Shown here piece after piece: positions 23,886-34,569 of a stretch of DNA of 64,000 bases. The notes beneath the pieces are model-generated. The model worked only from the letters and a program-made list of their open reading frames with translations, was not told the DNA's origin and ran no database searches. Source of the stretch: Fasciola hepatica (Eukaryota > Platyhelminthes > Trematoda > Plagiorchiida > Fasciolidae); assembly GCA_948099385.1 (NCBI GenBank), contig CANUEZ040000020.1, positions 4,434,501-4,498,500 of the forward strand. The letters are read 5' to 3'. A program made the position numbers and the translations under genes. How positions within the stretch are numbered: the stretch's first letter is position 1; each line of letters opens with the position of its first letter.

Positions 23886-26504
23886 GTGAGAACGACGGAG
23901 TATTATCCACCCTCTGACGGTTTGATCGAACTTTTTCACCAGTCAAATCAAGGCGCCTTCAAGAGCTCACGCAAACCCGTAATGGAAACAGACTCTTCCT
24001 TTTGTTCTGTCAGGCTTTTGCAGTTTGGTGGAAGCGGGTCTGCTTTCAACGCCGAACGAGTCATTGTTTGGGTGTTCTCTTCCTTTGCCCGGAGAACTGG
24101 TTGCACCGCAACCTTTGCAGCCTTTTTACTACTCCGACTACACTGTTACGACTGCCGACCCACCTTAGGTCTTCAACTATGAAAATTTCAACGGTTTCGT
24201 GATAATTGTTTATGAATGGTATTCTTATTCTTTGACTCTTGTTCCAGTTTTGTTCATCTGTATCAATAATACCTCTTTCGAAGTATTCTCTTTTCCTCTG
24301 GGTTAACGCTGGGATGAGCGATCCCCAATTAGCAAACCCGACCGGGTTTCGACCGAGCGAACCCAAACGTACACCCGCCGGGCCTAGGCTGGTTTCCCTT
24401 ATAGGTTTGTCAGGCATACTAACTTTGCCCGCTATACTACGCCAAACAAATCCCCGCCTAACCACTCAAGTTTACCTCTAGTCCTATGCCGCTCTCACGT
24501 CACATTACATAATATAAAAACTAAAAAGCGGCGAAAAAAATGTCCGCCTTATTTACACAAAATACAAGACACACAGGTGGTTCGATATTTACAATCGAAT
24601 TGTGCGTATTTATGTCATTCTTCACAATTAATCCTTTTAGTCCTGAAAGAGAAGAAAAGTAAATTCATTGCATCCTATAACTCGTCAATAGTTGACTGGG
24701 AGCGGTACTACACGGTGTTATCAGTCACCTCAGGTTGAGGAACAGTGTGGATAACAAACTGCGATATGTAAAGAAAATGAAATTGGTTAGTATCGTTCAT
24801 ACTGACCCACTTTTTCAGGAATGTAGAGGCTGTGAAACAGTAAGAAAGCGAGATGCAATAATTCATATATAAAATGAGTCATTTGTTATGACTCAGAAAT
24901 GGATAAAGTAATCAGAACGAAGTATACAATCCGGACGGATGGAGAAACCCTGATAAATAATCGTCAATTATGCGATCTCACTAGGTGCTTATAGTTCGTA
25001 AGCACATTGAGTTCTTCGTCCATGGTTTCCAAATCAGCCAAAGTCGCTGCCTTTTTGGGCTTGTGAAAAGCCGGCATATTGGGTTTCGTTATTGTTGTTG
25101 ACAAAAAATTCAACTTGTATAGACTCAAGTCCCGAGTTATACTACGCAGTCAGTGTTGACGATTTGATATTGACTTCCCCTGATAATTTAATGTTAACTT
25201 TAACATGTTTACAAACCGATGAAAGCCATCAATTTCTCCGGCATGGCGATCTGTTGCTCGTCGAGGACAGTGCTCAATGGGTCAACAGATTTGCCGTTTA
25301 AAACGCCGAAATTAACGTTTTCGAAACTACACATCTGTGTGATACCATGCTGCAGAAAGTAGTTAACGTAAGAGATGGGTGACGTAATTTACACATGTTG
25401 GTATGCACGCCGTGGTGTGGAAATTGCTTTACAATGAAAGGAGCTATTAGCTTGGTTGCTTGTAAAACCCTGGCGTTTGACTTCCGCACAGATATTTTTT
25501 CGGCGTAGGTAATAGGTGCACAGGTTCCACAATTCTTGCTTTAGCTGCTGTTCCGCGGTCCACATCGTCTGAGTCACTGGTAAGTGTGACAGACCGTCTA
25601 AACGTAGTAGACCTAATTCGATAATTTACCTTTTACGCGGGGTGTATCTTGTTGCAAACAGAGTCATAGGCACTGTCATGTCTGAAGTATCTGAAGTCGA
25701 GTCTTTCAGATAATGAGATTCGCACTCCAGAGTTTCGTACCAGATTTCTGTTTAAAGTTAACCATTTCGTTAAAGCATTTTTACCGGATGAAAACAATTC
25801 TCGGCACTCATATACCGGATGATCTTCTGGTACCTCTCTGCCCAGGATCAGCATACTCCGATATTCCGAGGCCCTCGTTACAGTCGGCCATCTAGTATGT
25901 GTTGCATTCACAAATCATTTCCGGTGAACAGCTCCAACTGAGCCGTCCACTGAGAAGGGCACAAGGCGAAACATCTAGAAAACTAGATGGACCCAATGAG
26001 GCATCAGGAATCGAACCTGCTATCAGTGAAAGCGGAACCAAGTTGTAGAACGAGTTTATATTCTATGCGAAAGTGTACAAAACAGGAATTACTACGGTGT
26101 GTGTTCCACAGGGTAATAAAAAGCATTTACATTCAATGTGTGTGGTTGTGGCTGAAAAAAATCCCTTGTCCGTATTTTCCACTGAAAAAGTACAGGTAAT
26201 CGGATGGTAAAAACTCAGTGAAAAATGTACGTGGTTTAATAAAACGTTTAAAATGAAATGAATTTCCTGAAATGTTGGTAATAACAGTGGGAAGGTCACA
26301 CACAATGACCATTTTGTTGCCATTGAAAATTGCACACCCGTTACGATGTGCCCATAAGGTTGAGTCCATGCTACACGGACATAGGGCTAGCATTAATACT
26401 TTTTGCCTCAGACGATATCGTTGCCACCTGCACGAGCCAGACATGTTGGGTTTTTACATCAAAAGTTGATTATAAAAACGGAACTACAACCCAAATAGCA
26501 CGTT
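23886..26504. other. No gene recognised
   Basis: Short open frames only. A GC-richer island at 24,300-24,440 carries a 134-codon minus-strand frame (24,061-24,465) without a recognisable motif. It may be part of an unidentified repeat. Confidence 0.45.
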
Positions 26505-26925
26505 GCCCCAACCTTTAGGGCAAACCTGGAGCATGCGCCAAGCTTGCCCCAAGATTAGTTTTCATGTGAAAAAGATGCTACTTGGGTACGGAATTACTAG
26601 AATTATATCCTTATGTACATATTTTGTCGTCTTAAGGCACTCTTATTGTGTCGTGTTATGTTTTATTACGTCACCATTAGTGGCGACCTTCACGCGGTCT
26701 CGTGCAGCCGTCGTTCTGTCCTTCACGTGACTGTGGTGTGGTCTCTCTGGCACGTGACCCACGAGTTCGGCATGAGATTCGTACAAATCGTGTTGAACAC
26801 ATTCCCTATACATGTTTGTATTCGCGCTAAGCAGCATGCCTGAGGTTTGCCCGAAGCTTGAGCGACTCCATTAAGTAAACTCGGGGCAAACATGGGGTTA
26901 GCCCCAAGATTGTGGCCCCTTGGAG
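26505..26925. repeat. Possible MITE-like element with subterminal inverted repeats
   Basis: GGGCAAACCTGGAGCATGCG near 26,518 is matched in inverse orientation near 26,836-26,856 (GCATGCCTGAGGTTTGCCC). Both ends are flanked by GCCCCAAG blocks (near 26,548 and 26,905). The span is about 400 bp with no coding capacity of note. This fits a short non-autonomous DNA element, but no target duplication is obvious. Confidence 0.35.
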
Positions 26926-28106
26926 CACTTTTCAAGTGCTATCCTTATGTTGACAGATTTATCAATCTCCAATCAGTGACAGAGAATATATTCATCGCAA
27001 GCAGATGAACTGCAGCTCAATGGGCGTATACTCGTGCTTATTTACACCTATATAGGTATAAATGAGCGCGAGCCATATGTCTCTCTGTGTATATATGTAT
27101 ATTTATAAGTGTATCATACGATACACCGTCGTTTTTGCGGGTACCGTGGGTGCCTGGCAAACGCATGTTTATTGTTTATGGACATTTGTTTTTAATTATC
27201 ATTTACGGATTTCAAATGGAGAAGAATGAGGTTTTGTGTTCACAATTTTTCTGTGTTTACAATGGACAGTTAACTCACATGGACCATCCAAGCGAGTGGA
27301 AAAATTACCGTCGACGTAAGCGGGCGTTGGTTACTCTACCATATACTGGGTGCGGCGAGGCTTCCATGTGGGCCCATTGATATCGAGGTCTGGAGATGAC
27401 ATCAACGGTTACTTAAATATTTGCAGTATAATGTAATCTTCGTTACATCCAGAGCCTACGGTAAATGTGCCATCTAGTGATGTGGTTCCGGGTGGACATC
27501 GATCACACCTTCCGTTCTCCTCATCAACAATGAATGTGTAGTGACCTCGATCGTTTTGAGAAAATGACTATTTTCTGGACACCATTTTGGATCTATGTTC
27601 TCCACAATCTTTTCTGACGTTTGACATTGATCTCAGTGTTCTCCGGTTGCCTACGTTTTACTGGACTGACTTTTCCGAGGTTTCCGTCGACCTCGTTTCA
27701 AATCACTTTCACTTTCGTTCGTTCGCTCGCGGTTCGCTCTCAGCACAGCCGTCGCGTTTTGTTTCGTTTTCCGTTCGGTGTATTTCTCGTATCGGTACTG
27801 TTCCGGTGCCACGATATATAGAATACACCTCGCATCTGTAAACCGACTTACGTCTTCTCTATTCGTCCGATAGAGGGGATATCGTTGGTATTCGCTGCTA
27901 GACCCGATAGGAGACACGTTTGCCTGCCGCTCCCGAACGTCTTCTATAAATGTGCATGCCTCAACAACAGACTTGACCGCTGGTGTCGGTGAGTATATTT
28001 TTCCTGTGAATTTATATAAAGTGTTATTCGCAGGTGTCGACACTGAACTGGGGAACATTACATCCGTGAAGATCAACATCGCGCGCTGTTACGTTCATTT
28101 TCCGAT
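26926..28106. other. No gene recognised
   Basis: A 142-codon minus-strand frame (27,651-28,079) and an 84-codon plus-strand frame (27,587-27,841) overlap and show no known motif. A GTGAGT...CAG pair (about 27,988-28,033) could delimit a tiny intron upstream of the transposase-like remnant, but there is no coding match on either side. Confidence 0.4.
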
Positions 28107-28464
28107 ATGTTTGTTAACTGCAGAGTGACGATGCAGCAACACAGGAGTGTGCTGAACGTTCTAAACCAATTTTTGCGCGGCTTATCGAAGGATCCGAGGA
28201 CCCTGTCGCACACACCTTGTTCTTGTAAGCAGACAGTGCTATCACAAGGTGTGTATATTCATATTGGGCTCCTCGACGGTCTGCAACGATCAATCAGTGG
28301 ACTGGCGTTGGTCCCGGTTTCCGTCGATTTTCAGCTGAATATCGATGAGTCGTCTATTTATCACTCTTCTACTATATAATTGTGGCCCATTCTGGCACGT
28401 GTGGTGCGTCCAAGATGTCTGGCCGTGTTCCTAGTGGGCATTTATTGCGGGTCAACGATGTATC
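28107..28464 (+). pseudogene. DNA-transposon-derived protein, N-terminal fragment
   Basis: The frame from 28,107 reads LSKDPRTLSHTP, VYIHIGLLDGL and 'FQLNIDESSIYHSST'. After a stop at 28,377-28,379, the next frame continues with 'LWPILARVVRP' and 'CLAVFLVGIYCG'. This order (short leader, 'KDARTLL.TP', 'FNIDGLPL..SS..FWPIL', 'VGIYCG') is, to my knowledge, that of a transposase-like protein family dispersed in many invertebrate genomes. I do not give it a superfamily name. It is a pseudogene: a stop plus frame change splits it, and an LTR interrupts it at 28,465. The second half follows at 28,870. Confidence 0.6.
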
Positions 28465-28842
28465 GGTTATTCCGACTGTGAGCAACGCGTAGCCAATTCA
28501 AAACAAATCCCAAAATCAGAACAAGATTGATTCGTTGTTTCTACGGTACTGGATTATCAAGTTATACGCACATAAATATATACAAACCTTCACTGTACGG
28601 CCACAACGTCTAACAACGAGGACCAGAGTACAACAAATGCCAATGTCAGGTACCACCGTCACGGCAGTCTAAGTTCGAGTCAAAATTATGGCACTTCACG
28701 TGAACAAAATATAAACAAATGTTGAAGTGTAGTGATTGATGCATGTTGTATTTGTTCCAGGGTCAATAAAATAAAGAGGGTAGTCTCAGCAATACAAGTA
28801 TATGACAATGGCTAGGGAGGATTCCCACGCATGTACGTTACA
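28465..28842 (-). repeat. Solo LTR, family L1 (378 bp)
   Basis: On the minus strand it begins TGTAACGTACATGC (28,842) and runs to about 28,465. Its second half matches the LTR at 53,525-53,901: 'GAAGGTTTGTATAT', 'AGTACCGTAG', 'TGATTTTGGGA' and 'GGCTACGCGTTGCTCA'. The length (378 bp) is almost equal to that of the 53.5-kb copy (377 bp). No internal element region adjoins it, so it is a solo LTR left by LTR-LTR recombination. The left edge is less certain (the last bases are degenerate), and I see no clean target duplication. Confidence 0.65.
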
Positions 28843-28869
28843 AACGAAGCCGCACCCGATAAGAGCATC

Positions 28870-29445
28870 TCTGGAACAGACGGTATCAGAATTGTGAGAT
28901 GCAATTGATGGTGGCATCAACTATAATGGGACATCGGCAGCATGTAAACTTGTGTCAGTTATGTGCGACACACCTGCCCGGGCTTAAGTTCGTCAAGTTA
29001 AAAGTACTACAGGCTACTTCGGGTGTGACAAATGCATACAGCGTGGTCTACCTATACCTGGGAGAATAATGTCTCCAGTGTTGGACGCTCGACAGCTTAT
29101 GGATGCCGACTTTCGCCGCTCTAAATATAAACGTCACCATATTGGAGAAAGCCCATTCATATTAATTCCGGTTGATATAGTAGCGAATTTTCCATTGGAT
29201 TATATGCACCTAGTTTGTTTGGGTGTCACGCAGAATTTGTTAAATGCACGACTAAAGGGAAACCGTGCAGAACGTGTTCGCTTTAGCCCAGCGGCAGTCT
29301 CAGAACTTGAAAATCGTATTATTCGAAACTACTGAAATATCGCCCGTGATATCCAGCCCCTATGCCATCACACTCAAGATCTGGAACGATGGGAAATGTC
29401 TGAGCATAGACAGTTCCTTTTGTATATAGGCCCCGTTTGTTTGTT
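28870..29445 (+). pseudogene. DNA-transposon-derived protein, C-terminal fragment
   Basis: This continues the protein interrupted at 28,464. It reads CDTPARA, then 'STTGYFGCDKCIQRG' near 29,020, 'HHIGESPF', 'FPLDYMHLVCLGV' near 29,200 and, after a stop at 29,333-29,335 and a frame change, 'EHRQFLLYIGPVCLLHIL' near 29,400. These blocks follow each other in the same order in the invertebrate transposase-like family mentioned for the N-terminal fragment. Stops (after CDTPARA and at 29,333) make it non-functional. It ends where the minus-strand Gypsy G2 begins, near 29,450. Confidence 0.65.
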
Positions 29446-29903
29446 ACATATCTTAGCAAGGACAACAACACACGACGGGATACTTGTATTTCACCGGCCA
29501 AACACGTCAAGTCATGGAACACATACAATCGTTTATATAAGCCTTTTCCCAGACTGCGCGGCACCAAGATTGCTATTGCCGCTGCTCGAGCTCTTTGGCT
29601 GCGTTCTTTCCAGTTCCCTGTGGCCGATGGCTTGCTTCTCTTGCCCGTCATTTCCCTTCGGTTGGCCCGACTGTCTCAGTTGACGGCTCGATCGGCAGCC
29701 CTTCACCTGAGCTATCTTGCTGGTTGCCAAAGATCCCTGCTTCCTCTCTGGTCGTTTGTATGCCTCTTTTTGCCTGCTTCGGGACTTCTCCGACATATTT
29801 GCCACCTGTTCTTTTGTATGTGGCCCTCGTTTTGTTCGTTCGTTCGCCTTGATGTTCAAGCCGCTCCCTCGCCCCAGCATTCCCTGTTTCACTCGCCCTT
29901 CCT
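29446..29903 (-). other. Probable 3' end of minus-strand Gypsy G2 (tail and LTR region)
   Basis: Downstream (leftward) of the G2 integrase C-terminus, the minus strand carries overlapping hydrophilic frames rich in Lys, Arg, Gln and Ser, without known motifs. By position it should hold the pol tail, the polypurine tract and the 3' LTR of G2. I cannot delimit an LTR because there is no second copy in the window. Confidence 0.4.
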
Positions 29904-30171
29904 TTAAAACATTCGGTCAGGAAGTGCCAGGGTGCCAAGTCGCATCCGTTGACCCATTTTTTCTTGTGGTCCTTGATTGATTTTGAAACTTGAATTCTTC
30001 CTCTCTAGTACCGCGTAGGGTCCACTCCATCGTTTGTGGAACTTGCTGGCCCCCGGACCGGCCACGTTGGGTCTGCTACGAAGCCTCACCTTTAACAGCT
30101 GTCCGGACATGAACGGATCCCATTTCTGTGTTTTGTTCCGTCTGTCGTACCTTGCCTTGTTTCGACCGTAC
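29904..30171 (-). pseudogene. Integrase C-terminal domain of Gypsy element G2
   Basis: The minus strand reads KARYDRRNK, then 'SGQLLKVRLR' and 'KFHKRWSGPYAVLERK', a GPY/F-type module that follows the integrase core in many Ty3/Gypsy elements. The frame ends at 29,904. The preceding core is missing: at 30,171/30,172 the sequence changes to plus-strand copy B. The rest of G2 pol is found on the other side of copy B at 33,161-34,207. Confidence 0.75.
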
Positions 30172-33005
30172 TTTTCTTACGCTCAACTCAGGCCTACGTC
30201 ACACCATCCGCTGGGTGTTTATAGTAGCAGACGTCCCCTATCCCATACTAGCTATCGACTTCCGTGACTATTTCGACTTACTGGTTGGCGCACGATGCCG
30301 GAGAGTTGCCGACCGACAGACTTTTCTTTCAGTAACAGGTTCGTATTCTTCCGTGGATCACATCACGCCCCCATACATCGAACTTCGGGCCGAACACCCC
30401 TACGCAGACCTGCTTTCAGCTTACCCTGCAATGCTAGACAATCTGGACCTCTTCCCGCGGTGACTACTAAAGCCATCCACCATACCGTCACTAAAGAACC
30501 CCCAGCTTCCAGCCGGCCCTGTCGATTGGCACTATACAAGCTCCGCGCAGCACAGGTTGAGTTCGAACACATGCTGGAATCAGGCATAATACGCCCATGC
30601 AGTAGTCCGTGGGCCCCGCCTGTTTACTTGGTTCCTAAACCCAAGAACGGCTAGCGCCCTTATGGCGACTATAAGACTCTCAATCAAGCTACAATCTTAG
30701 ATAGGTACCCCATTTAACATATTAAAGATCTAACTTCTTCCCCATCCGGTTGGTCTTTTTTCAACCGTATCGACCTAGTTAGAATCCATCTTCAGATCCC
30801 GGTAGCCGAGGCTGACATCCCTAAAGCCGCTGCCACAACTCCATTCGGACTAATCGAGTATTTGCGCATGCTTTTTGGGCTCAACAGTGCTGCCTAAGTC
30901 TTTCAAATGTTCATGCTTGAGGCAGCACGCGGCTTGAAGAATGTCTACTTGTACTTAGACGATATTTGAGTGACGAGTTCTTCAGGAAAAGAGCATGTGT
31001 CACACTTGCTTGCTCCTCTTTGAGCGCCTTAGCCAATAAGGTCCAACTATTATTCCCACCAAATGCGAATTTGATAGGACAACGTTTACCCTCCTAGGTC
31101 CCGTAGTCCCGGCCTCGGGCATACAGCCCCTGCCTGAAAAGGTGGCGGCAATTCGCAACTATTCTGCGCCTCTCTCTTAGCGACACCTGAGCCAGTTTTC
31201 TGGCTTGGTTAAATTTTATGGACGCTTTATCCCACACTGCGCCGAAATAATGCAGCCTTTAACAGACCTTTTGCGTAGAGGTAAGCGGAAATTCATTTTT
31301 CCAGACACGGCGCGGGCAGCGTTTACTTTGACCAAGAAGGATATCGCCAAAATGGAACTTTTTTCACATCCCGATCCTTCTGCTCCCCGGGAATCGGAAA
31401 CAGATGCTCTGGACACGGCCGTTGGAGCAGAGTTGCATAAATTCGTCAACATGCCATGACAACCAATAGCCTTCTTCTCCAAGGGTCTCCATCCTGCGGG
31501 ACCCCGATATAGTACGTTCAGCACAGATTTACTGGCAATGTATTTGGGTATCCAACATTTCCAGCATACACTCGAGGGCCAAACTTTCAGCATAAGCACT
31601 CTCATGCGTCTGCAATATCGACGACCCACTACCCGTGGGCATAGAGCCAGAAGCAATCGCTGCAGCCCAAACAGCAGATCCTTAGGTAGAGAAACTCAGA
31701 AACAGCAGCTCCCTGCATCTAGTACCAGTGACCCTTCTAACTTCGGACGTAACTGGTATTTGCGAAGTTTCACTGGGTCGACCCCGATTACTAGTTCCTG
31801 CCAGCTTTCACCGACAAGTTATCAGCCTCCACAACTTATCGCACCATGGTGTAACCGCCCCAGTGAAACTAGTCACCGAGCGATTCGTTTGGCCTTGCGT
31901 CAAACGTGACGTACGTCTTTGGGCCCGCGCTTGTCTTCAATGCCAACGCGGTAAAATACATCGTCACACTAAATCTACGTTTAGCACATTCTGTGGGCCG
32001 GAGGCACGCTTTCACCATGCTATTTTGATATCGCGGGGCCCATTCCGCCATCCAACGGCTGCTCCTATATCCTCAAGTGTGTAGACCGTTTCACTCGCTG
32101 GCCACAAGCCATACCTATTCCTCGTCCTACTTCAGAAGAAGCTGCAAAAGCGTTTCTTACTGGTTAGGTGAGTCAGTTCCGTTGCCCGGCTATCATGACG
32201 ATCGACCGTGGTTCTTATTTTGACAATGCTTTCTACGAGCCTCTGGAAGCTTTCGGTTGCAGACATAACAAGACGACGGCCTATCATCCCCAAGCTAGTG
32301 GCGTGGGGGAGCGACTCCACCGGCAGCTGAAAACTGCCATTCGTGTTCGTGTTATTCCTTTATGAAGTGAAGTATTACTGATGGTTCTCTTGGGACTGCG
32401 TAACGCCGTTGAAGTCGATATGGGTGTTACGGCCGCTGAACTGATTCACTGCTGCACACTACGACCTCCAGGTGGGTTGGTTTCTCCGTTACCACCTGAG
32501 TTTTAATTACTGGGATTACGCAAGACGTTTGGCGCACCAAATGCTTTTGCTAAAGTCCACTCCGCTACGCGAACAAACTCTCAGCACCTACAAACCTACC
32601 ACTCTAGCGACCGCCAGCCATGTGCTTATTCGAGTAGATGCAGTGCGATCACCACTACAAGCTGCTTACTCTGGCCCGTTCCGCGTAGTCCAGCGAAAGG
32701 AAAAGAAATATGTGGTAACCATCGAAGGCAGGAAATAGACTATCAGTATAGACCGCCTTAAACCAGCATTTGTCGGGGTAGAACCCGCCCTAGACACCCT
32801 GCCCAATGCTCCCACCTGCTCACAGCCTTCGGTTAGTCTTCCTGAGTTGGCACATGTTACTCCCACCAAAGGCTAACATTACCGGTTGCAACATCAAACT
32901 CCACGGAAGACTCGGTTGCACCCGTCAGCAGGAGAAATCGATGCGGCCGCGAGCTGCAAGAGCCAGCGAGGTTTGCAGAACTTGTAACTGTTGAATATAT
33001 TTAAG
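30172..33005 (+). pseudogene. Pol pseudogene of copy B (PR-RT-RH-IN)
   Basis: Domains in order: end of protease (TLNSGLRHTIRW, near 30,180), RT from about 30,500 with an intact YLDD near 30,950 but an in-frame TGA two codons later, RNase H near 31,380, integrase zinc finger ([10 protein letters not shown]) near 31,920, and the core. The core keeps its catalytic acidic residues (DIAGPIPPS near 32,030, IDRGSYFDN near 32,205, VGERLHRQ near 32,305) and the SGPFRVVQR module near 32,670. The C-terminal peptide ends at about 33,002. Stops and frameshifts are spread throughout. Several lesions are identical to those in copy A (TAG 30,652-30,654, TAA 30,715-30,717, one-base deletion near 30,440). Confidence 0.85.
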
Positions 33006-33160
33006 TCTACTCCTCATATTCCACTTGTACTTTCTATTTAGTTCTGCTCTTGTGCGCTCGGCCGAGCATATCCGCTAATGTGTCACCAACCGAGGACCAG
33101 GGACTTTAGACTCTATACGGGAGCAGGTCCTGACCTAACATAGGAGAATCCTAAAGACCC
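33006..33160 (+). repeat. 3' LTR remnant of copy B
   Basis: This follows the pol end and matches the sequence preceding gag in copy A (7,240-7,352), including 'GGAGAAT.CTAAA' at its end. The boundary with G2 falls near 33,160, because from 33,161 the minus strand again reads the G2 integrase (GADILG). At about 155 bp it is shorter than the 308-bp LTR of the complete element, so it may be partial. Confidence 0.55.
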
Positions 33161-34207
33161 AAAATGTCCGCTCCGACTAATCTTTCCGAGAAACCGCCAG
33201 CATTGGTTAGAGAGAGCTTCGTTATAAACTCGAGGTGCCTTATTGCGAATGCAGTCTGTACATCGACTGCAAATTTTTTTCACATTCCGCCGTTTGTGAG
33301 GCCACCAGTATCGCTGGGACACTGTGAGGCCCATTTTTTACTGCTCTGGATGACCCAAATCCCGGTGTAGTTGATCCAGCTTATTTTGTACTTTCGGTTT
33401 TGGTGCCACCATCCGAGGGCTATTTTCTCCATATTGATAATACAACACCCCGTCTTTGAGTATCAATGGAGCTCAGGCTGACCACAAACAATGGCTCTTT
33501 CAGCCATGTCCGGCCATGTCCTCATTCTTGGGCTTCTGGCCACCCTCATGATCGTGTCATAAATTAACTTTGTCTTCGGATCCTCCCGTTGGAACTCCGC
33601 CATCTAACATTCCAGCTGTTAGCTGGACCGTAGCCACTTGACAGGTTGGACAGTTACCGTGTCGTTTATGTCGTCGCGGCAAGGAGTCAGCATTGGTATG
33701 CCTCTGACCTGGCCGGTGCTGGCATTTAAAGTTGAATTCCTGTAATTGTTCCTGCCATGAAGCCACTTAACCTTAAGGTTCTTTAAAATTTTGGAGCCAC
33801 TCCAGTGATTGATGGTCGGTCCTGACGATGAACCGCTTATCCAGCAAGTAGTGCTTGAAGTAGCGAACGTAGGTGGCCGACGCGAGTACCTCCTTTCTGG
33901 TAGTGCAATAGTTCCCCTCAGGTTTGCTAGGGTAGCGTCCGGCATAGGCGAATACATGTTCCTGGTGGACCGCATCCATCCGTGAGAGCACAGCGCCAAT
34001 TCCCCTCTCACTTGCGTCGGTGTCCGAGATGGAAACACGGGTGGTCTCATTTAAATCAGGAAATTCGAGTACTGGTGGTTCCATTATACATCTATGTAGT
34101 ATGTGGTATTCAGTGTCTCTCCTCGGAGCTCGGTCACAGGTTCGGGGGCATTTAATTGTATCCCTCTGACACCTAAAACTAACAGAGGAAGATAGAAGAT
34201 ACACTGA
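33161..34207 (-). pseudogene. Gypsy G2 pol fragment: RNase H and integrase N-terminus
   Basis: Read on the minus strand: a tether-like segment (VLEFPDLNE), RNase H (SDTDASERGIGAVLSR; YPSKPEGNYCTTRKE; VRTDHQSLEWL), the RNase H end (RPGQRHTNADSLPR), then the integrase zinc finger (HRDLGHPEQ..., CSRCTDC) and the first residues of the core (GADILG). RT upstream of 34,207 is absent. The whole stretch stays in one frame but carries several stops, for example two near 33,767-33,775 and others near 33,480-33,560. The first catalytic region of RNase H retains DTDAS. It differs clearly from the CsRn1 copies. Confidence 0.8.
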
Positions 34208-34569
34208 CCAGGCACCAGGGGGAGGTTTACAAGTTGTTTGGTTCAGATACTCCCGTTACCACTACAACAAAGCTGATTCAAAATGGCCAAAGGCCGCATT
34301 TCAAACAAAATGGTCGGTTAAGTTCGGTTTGCACAGGACAGATAATGGTCACGGTCAACCTAGCGTCCATAATTCCTTCGATGGTATGCATTCTAGGTAG
34401 GCAGCCACCACCGTGCATTACATTTCTTCGATTCCCTGCTAAAAATTGAAGGGAAAAGTAAAACATCATCGCACACCAACCGCCAGGATCATGATACATC
34501 GTGAGCGTTCACTAAGTCATTACGTAGCGAATGGAAACGTCCAGTATTCAAACCCATCACAGCTGTCTG
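34208..34569. other. Unassigned gap
   Basis: It separates the truncated G2 pol from the LINE remnant. The frames present have no recognisable content. Confidence 0.4.

Larger units (their letters stand above)
30172..33160 (+). mobile_element. Degenerate CsRn1-type Ty3/Gypsy element, copy B
   Basis: A 5'-truncated element lying inside the oppositely oriented G2. It starts abruptly in protease and continues through RT, RNase H and integrase to the end of pol (about 33,005), plus a 3' LTR remnant. It lacks a 5' LTR, leader and gag. The left junction (30,171/30,172) has therefore also lost most of the G2 integrase core, whereas the right junction falls at the start of the core. That pattern indicates insertion followed by a deletion at the left side. 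Confidence 0.8.

Noticed and set aside
27988..28033. Possible 46-bp intron (GTGAGT...CAG)
   Set aside because: No coding sequence can be supported on either side, so the splice signals have no support.
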